Source: Paracyclopina nana
Taxonomy: Eukaryota; Arthropoda; Copepoda; Cyclopoida; Cyclopettidae
Length of the DNA: 64,000 nucleotides
Direction of reading: 5' to 3'
Assembly: GCA_019096065.1 (NCBI GenBank)
Contig: JAGUCH010000009.1
Coordinates: 506,001 to 570,000, forward strand
Positions 26,568-37,800 of this stretch are shown in pieces. Both the position numbers and the translations under genes were made by a program. Below the pieces are notes generated by a model that was not told the DNA's origin, searched no databases, and saw only the letters and a list, made by a program, of their open reading frames with translations. Numbering within the stretch: the first letter of the stretch is position 1; every line of letters starts with the position of its first letter.

Positions 26568-28169
26568 TCATTGGACTTTCTCCAAGTTGACAGTTTCTTG
26601 GGAGAAAATCCTTAGCAGGAAATCGCACCCTATGTTAGGTGCAAATGTGGCTGGAACAATTATGTATTCACCCCTAGACAGGGTGAACCTGGCAAAAATT
26701 TCCCTGTAATTGATGTAGGATCCAGATGATCCCAAAGCTTGCGAATTGCGAAAAAAGTCCTCGTTGAAATTATGAGCATCACTCTCAACTGAGTATACAG
26801 TGAATCCAATTTGATGCAGTCTCTTTTTGGCCACCTTTTTCTGTGATAAACTCACTATGACTTGATTAGTGTCTTGGCTCACTGTGATTTTATAGATGGG
26901 ATTGGTGGCAAATAGGGTGTAATTGTTTCGACATCCTCCAGCATTGACACCTGGAATCCAGCTACCTATAATATTTAATCATATGCCTTGACATCCAACT
27001 CATCATGTTAAAAACAACCAAAGTATGAAATTTGCAATTTCAATAAGGTTGCCCAAAAAGCTTTTCAAATACATTCCCAATTACAGTTTACAAAAACCTC
27101 AAATGCAGTCACTATATTTTATCAATTTTATTATTATTATACCCTTGATGACAATTGTGCTGAGTGCTTGGTCAACTTCCCCATCCAGATCAAAATCAGG
27201 TCCCATGGTGCAGATGGAGACTTCTTCAAACTCCCTGACAAAGTCAGCAAAGAAGTCCATCCAGAACTCTCCATCAGCCTTGTACTGCAGTCCTATCTTG
27301 CCCTTGACCTCTGGATCAATTTTGCTCCAGTTGTCATCCTTGTCGCTCCAGGATCCTTTCCACTCATTGTTGTCCCCCCAAGGGTTCCTAATTCGAATGA
27401 GGTTGCATGGTTCCTGGTCAGCATTAATGGGAACTCTATAGATGCCAGTGATTGTGTATGCATGTCCTTGAACAAGCCCATTGACATCTGATGCATGGGC
27501 TCTTCTCCAATCTCCTCTTCTCGAACAAGTGATGAAGGCATTGGCTGAGAATGACCTTCGAATGTATTCGTATAAAAGTTCAGGTTTCTGGCTTATCACA
27601 TATCGTTCTGCAAGACCACCAGTCAAATCGACCATGGCTTCAATTGGCATGCCTACCAAGTAAAACATTGATTGCTACTTCAATTTTTTTTTTGATGCAA
27701 AAAAAATATTCTTGAATGATTCATTTTAAAAGCAAATTGTACCTCCTTGTAAGGCCTCATAGGAGCCATACAACTTAGCAAAGGCCTTTTCAATAAAGGC
27801 CACCCAGAACTCTGTGGGGTCTGCACAATGGCCATAAATGTATTTGCCTTTGAATGTTGGGAGCCTGTCATCGATGACAACTTCAATCCAGTCACCAAAT
27901 TGCCAAATTTTCAGCTTGACTGAGCCATTGTAGCCTTCTCCATAGAGTGGTTGGTCTGGTGGCAAAACTCTGAAGAGAAGATCTTCCTTTTTGGCCAGAG
28001 CAGCACAAGTGGAGAGCAACCAGCAATCTCCGAGGATCCCCTGCATAACATCTCTCCGGGATGTTCCATCCACATACAATTCTGGCCTCTTCACAAGCTC
28101 ATGAGGCCTCAGCCAGAAGAGGTCCAAGTTCTTGTCAGAATTGTTATTGTTGTTGCTAATGAAGAACAT
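26568..28169 (-). CDS. Calpain-type cysteine protease without EF hands
   Basis: complement(26568..26965, 27143..27652, 27743..28169), 444 residues, phases 1 and 1. The catalytic triad is present: Cys in LGDCWLLS, His in QGHAYTITG, Asn in RIRNPWGDN. A C2L/domain III follows (SWIPGVNAGGCRNN), and the protein ends there with no penta-EF-hand domain. The usual N-terminal LFEDPxFP part of the protease core is absent; the ATG at 28169 may not be the true start, because an AG acceptor (TTCATTAG) lies inside the first codons and earlier exons could lie upstream beyond the repeats. Calpains are calcium-dependent cytosolic proteases; forms without the EF hands are known. Confidence 0.85.
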
Positions 28170-28453
28170 GGTTTAATGGGATTCAACTCAAAATGGATTT
28201 TTAAACTTGATTGACAGATTTGATTTATCCTATGATAACCTTAAAGAGCTGCTACATTTGATTTTATTTGAATAAAAATAACTTTTAACCTCAACTTTGA
28301 CTTGTCTTTACTTTAATTTGACTTGTCGTTATGATAAATTTGACTTAGTCTGTTCAAAGATTTGACTTAATTTGTATCAATTACAACTTCTTTTTGCACA
28401 AAATTGTTTTACCATTTGACTTTTTTGTACAAATATGATTTGAGTTAAATCAT
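28170..28453. other. AT-rich sequence with TTTGACTT words
   Basis: No gene seen. Scattered TTTGACTT/TTTGACTTGTC words lead into the ordered array that starts at 28454. Confidence 0.4.
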
Positions 28454-28790
28454 GAGTTGACTCAAATTGGACTTGACTCAAGCTTGACTTGACTCAAGCT
28501 TGACTTGACTCAACACTGACTTGACTCAAACTCAACTTGACTCAAACTCAACTTGACTCAAACTCGACTTGACTCAAACTCAACTTGACTCAAACTCAAC
28601 TTGACTCAAACTCAACTTGACTCAAACTCAACTTGACTCAAACTCAGCTTGACTCAAACTCAACTTGACTCAAACTCAACTTGACTCAAACTCAACTTGA
28701 CTCAAACTCAACTTGACTCAAACTCAACTTGACTCAAACTCAACTTGACTCAAACTCAACTTGACTCGAAGTTGTCTTTGCTTGACTAAA
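28454..28790. repeat. 16-bp minisatellite ACTTGACTCAAACTCA
   Basis: About 20 near-identical 16-bp units, core 28496-28765, with degenerate shoulders. Each unit holds TTGACTCA, a near-match to the AP-1/Gcn4 site TGACTCA. Confidence 0.9.
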
Positions 28791-29394
28791 ATTTGTCTTT
28801 ACTCGAATAAGACTAGATTTGACACAAAAATGACTTGACTTGGCTGAAATTTGGCTTGAATGAATTAAAAGCTGACTTGACTAATATTGTGCATATCAGG
28901 CAGGAATTTGAAAATCAACCCTGCCTAGTTTTGACCTACCCGATCAGGGGAAGCTCAAAAGTGCAAAGAAAATCAGGATCCTCAAAAAGTATTGTATTTT
29001 TCCTGCTGTTCGGTTTGCTGGTTTGCAACTTGATCACTGGAGTTTCCTCCTGTTTGCCCTCACTTTTGTCCACACTTGTCCCACAGCCCATTTTTTCCAA
29101 TGAAAATGGGCCCAATTTTTAAGGCATTCTATACCTGCTTTCACCTCTCTTGTTGCCAACACATAACGAAAACCCAAAAGTGACCCATCTGTTGTCAGGA
29201 GCTTTCTAATTCATGACCTAACGCAACAAATCGAAGAAAATTCAATTCTCTTCCAAATTGATTACATCACTCATTACCTAGCAGTCATTGCCACTGTTTT
29301 GTTCTATATAAATTAAAAAACGCAGAATTATGAGATTGAAAAAGTAACAATTTAAAAAAAACATAAGCTAAATACTAATGTTTGAGAAGTCAAC
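28791..29394. other. Intergenic, no supported gene
   Basis: A 95-codon plus ORF (28835-29122) with a hydrophobic stretch was considered and not supported. Otherwise AT-rich. Confidence 0.4.
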
Positions 29395-30110
29395 TACATA
29401 TTTGAAGTCAATTTCATCACTGAAGTCAGATTCATCGCTGAAGTCAAATCCAGGCTTGAAGTCAAATGCATACTTTAAGTCAAATACATGCTTAAAGTCA
29501 AATGCATACTTGAAGTCAAATACATACTTGTAATCACATTCAAACTTGCAGTCAAATACATACTTGCAGTCAAATACGTACATACTTGCTGTCAAATACT
29601 TACTTGCAGTCAAATACATTCTAAAGTCAAATACATTGTGCTTTAAGTCAAATACATTGTACTTTTAATCAAATACATTGTACTTTAAGTCAAATACATT
29701 GTACTTTAAGTCAAATACATTACTAAAGTCAAATACATTACTTAAGTCAAATACATTATTTAAGTCAAATAATTCATAAATGAAGTCAAATACTACATAA
29801 TTGAAGTCAAATGCATATTATAAAACAAATTCATATCTGAAGTCAAATGCATCTCTTGAGTGAAATGCATCATCGAAGAGAAGTTTGCATTTGGCTCAAA
29901 TACATTTTGGAATAATGACTTTTGAGTTAAACACATCATAGAAGTCTAAAATTCATTTGAGTGAAATGCAAATAGTAATCAAATTTTTTTGTGAATGTCA
30001 TTTACTTGTGAGTCAAATACACTTTAGTCAAATACAGTTGAGTCAAATACACTTCACTCAAATGCATTTGCGTCAAATACATTTGAATCAAATTCATTTT
30101 ATTATAATAC
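29395..30110. repeat. 15-17 bp minisatellite AAGTCAAATACAT(ACT)
   Basis: Several dozen degenerate units of AGTCAAATACAT with variable spacers (ACTT, TGTACTTT, TACTT). The sequence drifts along the array and ends in GAGTCAAATACACTT. Confidence 0.85.
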
Positions 30111-31759
30111 TTTCTTGTAGTCGAAACCACCGACCTAGGATGTCTTTAAAATAAAGTAATTTTCAAAACGAACCAGGAGCACAGTAATTTTTCTTTCTGG
30201 TATTTTTTTCGAAGCCTTGAAATGCAAAAGATTGTTTTGCGTGAGCAAAATCACGCGTGCATAATTGAGCCAGAAAATGCTACGAGAATAAATAAAAAAA
30301 ACGCGCACTACAGTTAATTGTCCAGTAGCCGAAACAGCAGATTGAAAATCGCGTTGAATTCAATTTCCCGAAGGTGAAATATGTCCGAAATATCAATGCC
30401 ACATTTCTATAAATTTTACGGGAACGTAAGCGCGTGCGCGCGCGTCCTCACTGTTGACCTTAATGAGTGCAAATGATTTAGTCAACCACGTTATTTCAAA
30501 CAGACATCATGCATTGGTCAAGCCTTGTTTTCATTAAGGTAAACATACTTTTTTGATAAAGTTTAAAATATGATTATTTATAGCAGACTATAAATAACTA
30601 TAATATTTCTTCAAGAAATATGTTTCTTTGATTTTATCATAAATATATAATGAATATGTTTTATAAGAAAATGCATGTGGCATCATTATCTCAGAATAAT
30701 ATGAAGTTAAATGTTTCTAAATGTATAGTTTATAAATTATAAGTTTTTAGGAGAAAGTCTCAATAGTTAATAAATCGTGTAAAACAATTTAATTCAATTG
30801 AAATTGTGCAAACTTTCATAAAAATTGAAATTGTTGGAAAAAGGTAATTGTATGCTACTTATGATAATTTGAAAAGAAACATTAATAACATGCACTATGT
30901 TAAATAAATGCATCTTTTGGCTTTTAGAGTGCAATTTTTTGCGCCACAAAATAAAATAAGTTGACCTCTAAAAATTGGTTGCAAACATTCTAATGGATTT
31001 TTATCCGCTTGACTTCACACATAAGATTGACTACATGATTTCCATTTTTTGGGAAAAATACCTCTTTATTTTAATTTTCTTTCTTAGCTTGAATAGAGTA
31101 AAAAATAGCAAATTCAAGCCAATTCCTATAGATTTTTTCACAGTTTTTGACCTACATTTGTTCACTCTTATGATAGTAAACAATATTAGTCAAAAACAGC
31201 AGATTGAAGCCAATTCCCATAGATATTTTTTCATTGGCCATAAAACTAATAAACAGCTAATTCAAGCCTGATTCTATCGATTTTTTCACATTTTTTGACT
31301 TACGTTGACTTTTGTTCACTCTTAAGATAGTAAACAATTTTAGTCAAAAAACAGAAATTTTTACTGACAATTTATCATTTTTTACTAACCAAATTTGGGT
31401 GAAATATGAAACTTTAGACATTCCTCTCACACTTTCTAGCGATTTCAAATTGTATTTCCCATGCCAAGTTCTACCGACATTTTCACATTTTTGACCAAAC
31501 AATTTCTTGCAGTTTTTCTCATTTTTTTTCCATAATATCAGCCATTCTAAACTCATGAACTCAGCCATGAATTTTCCAACTCCATAGTAAACAATATTTC
31601 AGCAAAATAAAGCTCAAAAAAAAAAGCTGATTCAAGCCACTTTATTAGGACATTTTCACATTTTTGGTCCAAAATTGGCCTTAAAACATGACATCACTTT
31701 GAAGCATTTTCATGCTGCTTTTCCTGTAATATTAATTGATTTCAGACCTTAATCCATCC
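30111..31759. other. Intergenic, AT-rich with dispersed repeat pieces
   Basis: No gene seen. The 31080-31700 part repeats phrases such as TTCAAGCCNNTTTCTATNGATTTTTTCACATTTTTGACC twice or more; these recur near 58860 and 59390, so they are body fragments of the Harbinger-like MITE family. A short CpG-rich patch (GCGTGCGCGCGCG) lies at about 30430-30450. Confidence 0.45.
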
Positions 31760-33706
31760 ATGGAAATTAATTCCATTCATTTTCTCATGCAGTTTCTGGT
31801 GATTTTGGTGGCATGCGAGGCCAAGTTCATTGAGAAGAGACAATCAAGGGCATGTGGCCTGAGAACATGTAACCAAGTGATCACTGGTCGCTATCTTCAT
31901 TATGGAAGAGCCTTGGAAGTCATCCAGAACGAGGAATACCTGAACGCAGCTGACCTCAGCCTTGCTCACCAAAGCAGACTCAGAGCAAAGAGGTCCACAT
32001 TCTCATTCCCCAATGGCACTCTTTCTTGGATCCAGCTCAACACCAACTTCACTGTGGATGCTGAGAACATCATCAAGGCTGGCCTCATTGGTGGACTCCT
32101 GGTGGCCTTGTCCCAATTCAGCCCAAGGTTTGGGGCTGCTGGTGGGCTGCCAGCCTTGGCCGAGAGAGCCCTGGCAGTGCCTCAGGTAAAATCTTCCTTC
32201 CTCTTTAATCTCTTTTATGGGTGTCTCATTTTTTGGTGTCTCACTTAGAAGTGTCTGACTTGTCTCATTCATGTGGGTCTCTGCTGAGACAGGTTCAGTT
32301 TTGACTGTCTCAGCTGCAGCAACAACAGACTGAGGTTGTCTCAACTGAGACAGCCTTAACTGAAACTGTCTTATCTGAGACATTCTCAACTGCCACAGTC
32401 TCAGTTTAGATAAACTCAGTTAGAACTGTCTTAGCTTAGATAGCCCCAGTTTCCATAGGCTCAGTTAAGTTTTTCAAAGTTGAAACAATCTCAGTTAAAA
32501 CAGTCTCAGTTAAAACAGTCTCAGTTAAGACTCTCAGATGAGTCAGTCTCAGTTGAAACAGTCTCAGTTAAGACTCTCAGTTAGGACTATTTCACTTAAG
32601 ACTGTCTCAGTTTAAAAAGTCTCAGTTAAAAAGTCTTAAAAAAGTCTCAGTTAAAAAAGTCTCAGTTAAAATAGTATAAAATAAAACAATCTCAGTTTAG
32701 ACAATCACAATTGAGATATGTAGTCTAAGTTAAGACTGACTAAGCTAAAACTTTCTCAGTTAAGCAATCTCAGCTACAACTTAGTTCAGATAGCCCCAGT
32801 TAACACAGTATCAGCTAAGCTTTTCACAGTTGTAACACGCTCAGTGAAGACTGTGCTGCGTCAGTTAAGTAAATCTCAGCTAGAGCAGTCTCAGTTAACA
32901 CGTCTCAGTTATATCTGTGTCAGTTTAAGCTAAGTCTCTGGTCACAGCTATGAAAGCCACTTAAAAAAAACAGTCCAAAATCTCATGACTCGTTAAGTGG
33001 GGATTTTATCAGTTAAGACGTACTGAGTTAAGACATTATGTGTTAAGACATTCGGTGTTAAGACATTCTGTGTTAAGACATTCTGTGTTAAGACATTCTG
33101 TGTTAAGACATTCTGTGTTAAGACATTCTGTGTTAAGACATAGTCAGTTAAGACATTCTCAGTTAAGACTTCTTCGTTCAAGTAAAGGCTTTTTAAAGGG
33201 AAGTAGAAAGTAAGTATATAATGATGTATGTTTTACAGGGTTATGACTTGATTCCACTGGATCAGCCTCAACCTGGAGAATTTGGAGGTGGAAGATCACC
33301 AAAAGTTGCTGATGATCTCAATGCCAAAATCGCCCTCTCTCTGGTGCCAAAGGGGCTCACCCCAGTGGCCATTTTCCCTGCCTTTAACAGGCCAAGATCT
33401 TTGCCTGCAGTTGGTGTCATTTTCAAAGAGTCCACAACTGTGAAAAAATCCTGGACTGAAAAAATCATGGGCACCATTTTTGGCTACAACTTGCAAGAGA
33501 GAAGCAATGAGGACACTGAGCAACCTTTGTATGGGTTCAAGGTTTACCTAACCTTGGTGGAAAACCAACCTTGCGTCATGGGATCCACTTGTGAGGTTGG
33601 CTCTTCCAACCAAGGCATTATTAACCTGCAAGAGTTCAGGTCTGAGGCTCAACCTGAGTGTAGAGCCAATGTAGATCCTGTCAACCAATGCTTGACCTAC
33701 TTGTAA
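31760..33706 (+). CDS. Secreted protein, family not recognised
   Basis: join(31760..32185, 33239..33706), 297 residues, phase 0 intron of 1053 bp. The start MEINSIHFLMQFLVILVACE gives a signal peptide. Basic sites EKRQSR and RAKRS (furin-like RxKR) in the first 90 residues suggest a processed precursor. Exon 1 ends in a small hydrophobic Gly/Ala/Leu region (IIKAGLIGGLLVALSQF). Exon 2 has paired cysteines (QPCVMGSTCEVGS, ECRANVDPVNQCL) near the C-terminus. An AG at 31744-31745 just upstream of the ATG suggests a non-coding 5' exon. The intron is almost entirely minisatellite. AATAAA near 33799. No homology was recognised; an immune, cuticular or seminal role would be a guess. Confidence 0.75.
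32222..33000. repeat. CTCAGTTAAAACAGT-type minisatellite (intronic)
   Basis: Degenerate units of about 15 bp built on GTCTCAGTTAAAACA; TCTCAGTTAAGACT and related variants recur throughout. It fills most of the intron of the 31760-33706 gene. Confidence 0.85.
33001..33190. repeat. 15-bp minisatellite TTAAGACATTCTGTG
   Basis: Clean 15-bp units (33050-33135 nearly identical), continuing the CTCAGTTAAGACT array as a homogenised sub-block. Confidence 0.9.
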
Positions 33707-33929
33707 ATCTTATTGCCACCAAAGTGATTCTTAAGGATTTGTTTATACACATTGAATGTTACAGTTGCTGGTCAATTTTGTATCGCGTTGCCTTAAGTTC
33801 AATAAATCTAGTCCTAAATTAAAAGCGCATTTTTGTAGCCATTGAGCTAATGTAACAATTTAGTTTTAATTCAATTTTGCTTTAGTGCAGTTTTTTGTTT
33901 TAATTGTGTAATCATAATTCCATAATTAA
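33707..33929. other. 3' UTR of the secreted protein gene
   Basis: AT-rich 3' UTR with AATAAA near 33799; nothing else seen. Confidence 0.4.
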
Positions 33930-34620
33930 AAAAAACACTTTGGCATTAGAGCACTTTTGCATTTGAACACTTTTGCATTTGAGCACTTTTGCATTTGAGC
34001 ACTTTTGCATTTGAGCACTTTTGCATTTGAGCACTTTTGCATTTGAGCACTTTTGCTTTTGAGCACTTTTGCATTTGAGCACTTTTGCATTTGAGCACTT
34101 TTGCAATTGAGCACTTCTGCAATTGAGCACTTTTTTACATTTTATTACTTCATGCCATTGAGAACTTTTGAGAAGTTTTTTGCATTTGAGCACTTTTGCA
34201 TTTGAGCACTTTTCCCTTTGAGCACGTTTGCCTTTGAGCACTTTTGCCTTTAAGTACTTTTGCCTTTGAGCACGTTTGCATTAGATCACTTTTGCATTTG
34301 AGCACATTTAACATTTTAGAGCTTTCTGCAATTGAGCACTTTTGAATTTCATCTTTTTTGCATTTGAGCACTTTTGCATTTGAGTACTCTTGCAATTGAG
34401 TACTTTTGCATTTGAGTACTTTTGCATTTTAACACTTATTTCATGTGAGCACTTTTGTATTTGAGCACTTTTTTAGCATGAACGATTTGCATTTGTGTGA
34501 CTTGCAGTTGAGATTTTGCCCTTGAGCATCTTTTGCTAATGTGCAGTTGTGCTGTTGAGCAGTTTTGCTATTGAGCACTTTTATCTCTTCTACTTGAGCA
34601 CTTTTGCAGTTAAGATGTTT
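33930..34620. repeat. 16-bp minisatellite GAGCACTTTTGCATTT
   Basis: About 30-40 units, best conserved at 33945-34110 and more diverged towards 34600. Period 16 and lack of stops produce a long spurious minus ORF of KCKSAQMQKCSNAKVL type. Confidence 0.9.
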
Positions 34621-34813
34621 TTTTGCAATATTAGGATGCACCTTTAAATTATTTTCTGCTCTACTGGATTTGCTTCATTGCAACATTCATTGAAATAATA
34701 ATCTTGGAGTAGATTTTATTTGTAAAGCATAAAGGGTTTTATAAAGGATTCTCAAAAGGAATGACCATAAAGCATATCAAGGTGATGATAGAATCTTTGG
34801 TGGTTTCTTCAAA

Positions 34814-37800
34814 TTAGTCTTCATCAGGGAAATTGACCAAGGCTTCACCTCCAGAATCTTGGACTCCATTAAAGAGTTTATTGAGATCATAAGTGGGCAA
34901 AGATCCACTCATCTTTGCACTTGAAGAAGAAGTCTTCTTCTGAGGGATTTCAGCCCGAATGGTGACCTCAGCATCTGGACTGCTCAAGCTGGCCATAATT
35001 GGCTCTGATTGAGTCAGCATTGGTGTAGCAAACATAAGAGCCTCAATTTGAGGAGTGGTCACCTCTGCCAAGGGTTCATCAATTTCCAGCTCACTGGAGC
35101 TGGATATGTCAATGTCAGCCAGGTCCAGGTCATCTTCAGCAAAAGGATCTTTGGAGGGCTCCCTGGAAAGCTCAAGCACTTTGGAAGGCTCTTCCAAGGA
35201 GTCAGATTCAGCTGACTCAGAGAGGGGCTCAAAGGTGGGGATGATCTTCTTCTTTGGCAAGCTTGCCACCACAGGGGAGGATCTCAAGGTGATTGGAGGC
35301 GTGGCTTTCCGCCTTGGAACTGGACTACTCTCTGCTGTTGAGGTCTCTTGGTACTCAATTTTCCAAGCTAGGGAGTCACTCTTTTGGACCACCTCAAGCA
35401 ACCTTGGTGAGTCTGGACCAGCTTGGTCCTTAAGGCTTTTGGAAAGCTGGCTCAAATCGAACTTTCCAAGGGGTGCTGACACTGGCCTACTCTTTCGCAT
35501 CCTTGAATTACATCTTTTAAGTTTTAATTTTAACACAATGTATAATAAAAAGTACCTTCCAGTGAATGGCGGCAAGGATTGGGGACAATGCTCTGTGTAG
35601 CTGACAGTTAAGGCACCTTTGGAGAAAGCAGGTGTTGAAGTCATCATCGAGCCGTCATAACCTGAAACATTTGTGAGAAATCATTTGAAAAGTCACTTCG
35701 TCAATTATCACAGTATGGCTTGAGATTTATCATGAAGCCATTGACTTTGGAGCAAAGACAAATGGCATTATCAAAGTGATAGCTTTTTTAATCGTTCATG
35801 TGCAGCAAGCTATTCGAAAACATGCATAAATGCATAGACTAACAACTTTTTATAGTCTTGGTATGGTAAGCAAAAAAGCCTCAAATCCACATGTTGCCAG
35901 ATTGTGACCAATCTAGCTTCCCTTTTTACACCTACACAAATTAATATATAAAAACTGTATCAATCTATGCTCATGAAAATACAAAGTCAGTTGTCAATAA
36001 ATGACAAATTCATCCATATTTTGGAAAAGCTTACTGCACATGAACGACACACAAAGCAATAATTTTCAAAATATCATTTGTCGCAGCTCCAAAGTCAATG
36101 GCTTCATGACAAATCTCAAGCCATACTATAAAAATCGAAAAAAGTTATTTACAAGTGATATTTTACCTTCCATCATACTCATCGACATTGGCGCATCTGA
36201 GATGCTCTTCATCCTCCACTCCAATTCCTCCTTCTCCATGGTGAGTCTTCGCTTGGCATTGATCTCTCTCTCCATGGAGTCATAGAGTTGTCGATTCTCC
36301 TCGGACAACTTCCTCTCCAGAGCTTGTTTCTCATTCAGTTGGGCAGACAAGTCTTCTAGTTGAGCTTGGACCTTAGCGAAAGCAATCCTGGTTTGGTCAA
36401 ACTCTTCCAGCTTGTCCTCCAATCGAGCCTTGTCTAGCCTCAATGCATGGATCTCCTCAGTTTTCATGTCCAAGACTGCCTTCAGGCTGTCAACTTCAGC
36501 CATGACTTTGGACAACTTGTTCAAGTTGGACTTGACCAGGACATCCCCTTTCTGCTTGGCAGACAAGGCCAACTCTTGATTTTTCAGCTCAGCTTGTACA
36601 GAGTGCAATTGGTCCTCAAGTTGTCTTTGCATTTCACCCCATTTCTCAGCTTGCCTCTGGAAATTGGCATTGATCTCATGCAATTCAACTTGCTTGTCCT
36701 CCAAAAGCTGGCTCATCTTGAGCTTCCATTCCTCTGTGAGCTCTTTGGTGATGACCTCATGACGAGCCTCATGATCTGCCAAGATGCCATTGTGAGCATT
36801 CTCCAAGCCTTTGAGCTCAATTTTGTGTGATTCCCTGAGCAAGTCAAGCTCAGTTTTGTGATCTTGTTGCACTGAAAAAATAGAAAAAATAATTGAGCTT
36901 TTGAGTAGAGCAAATTTGATGAAATAAGTACCTTTTTGCAGGAAAAACTCCCTCTCCTCAAGGAGGCCTTGCAACCTTTCGATAAGACCTTCTTTATCAT
37001 CTTTGGTTTTGTACTCATTTTCCTTCTCCAAGAGTCTTTTGAGCTCAGCTGTAATTAAGTAATGTTTGAAGTTAGCGTACTTTTTTCTTTTTTAGTGATG
37101 ACCATTTTTTATCGCTAGCATAAAAAGCACCCTCCACATTTATGGCAACTTTTGGAATCTTTTGTCCAAGAGAAGAAAACATAGAGGGCACTTTTCAAAT
37201 GATCGATCCTAGGAAAAAAGTGAATAGTGAATTTCACCTAATTCGGCATCTTTCTCAGTTAAGTTGATTATGAGATCATGATATTTTTGCTGCCATTCCA
37301 CTTCCTCATCAGCCTGAAAGCAAATAAAAAACAATCAGTAATGCTATATTATTGATATAATTAAAAAAGTATTTTAAAAATGCTAAAATGCTTGAAAGTA
37401 TGCTAAATCATTAATTGCAAATCTTTTAAATAGAAAAATGTGCTAGCGTTCTTTTATCTAGGAGAACTCATTTGAAAAGCGCCCTCTATGTTATCTGATG
37501 CTAAACAAAAGTTAACAAAAGTTGCCATAAAAGTAGAGGGCGATTTTTATGTTGGTGATAAAAAATGACTTATCCCATACCTTTTTGGCGAAATAGTCGA
37601 CAGTGACAGCCAAAGCCGCAAAACCTTTAGCACTGTGACCAATCCTTGTCTTAAGCATGAAATTTTCACGAGTTTTCTCCTCCAGACTTGATTTGAGCCG
37701 TACCAATTCCCCATTATTATCAAGGACTTTTGGTGAGCTGACTTTGATCAAATCTGGCTGCTGATGATGATGATGACTAGACTGTTGCACTAAATTTGGT

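Noticed and set aside
28835-29122. 95-codon plus ORF with a hydrophobic segment
   Set aside because: Starts inside the TTGACTTGACT repeat region and has no start context, homology or poly(A) signal.
31080-31700. Possible gene from short plus ORFs with hydrophobic runs
   Set aside because: Sequence repeats itself and matches MITE body fragments at 58.8 and 59.4 kb.
33912-34395. Long minus ORFs rich in KCKSAQMQKCSNAKVL
   Set aside because: They are translations of the 16-bp GAGCACTTTTGCATTT array; the period explains the open frames and no gene signals are present.
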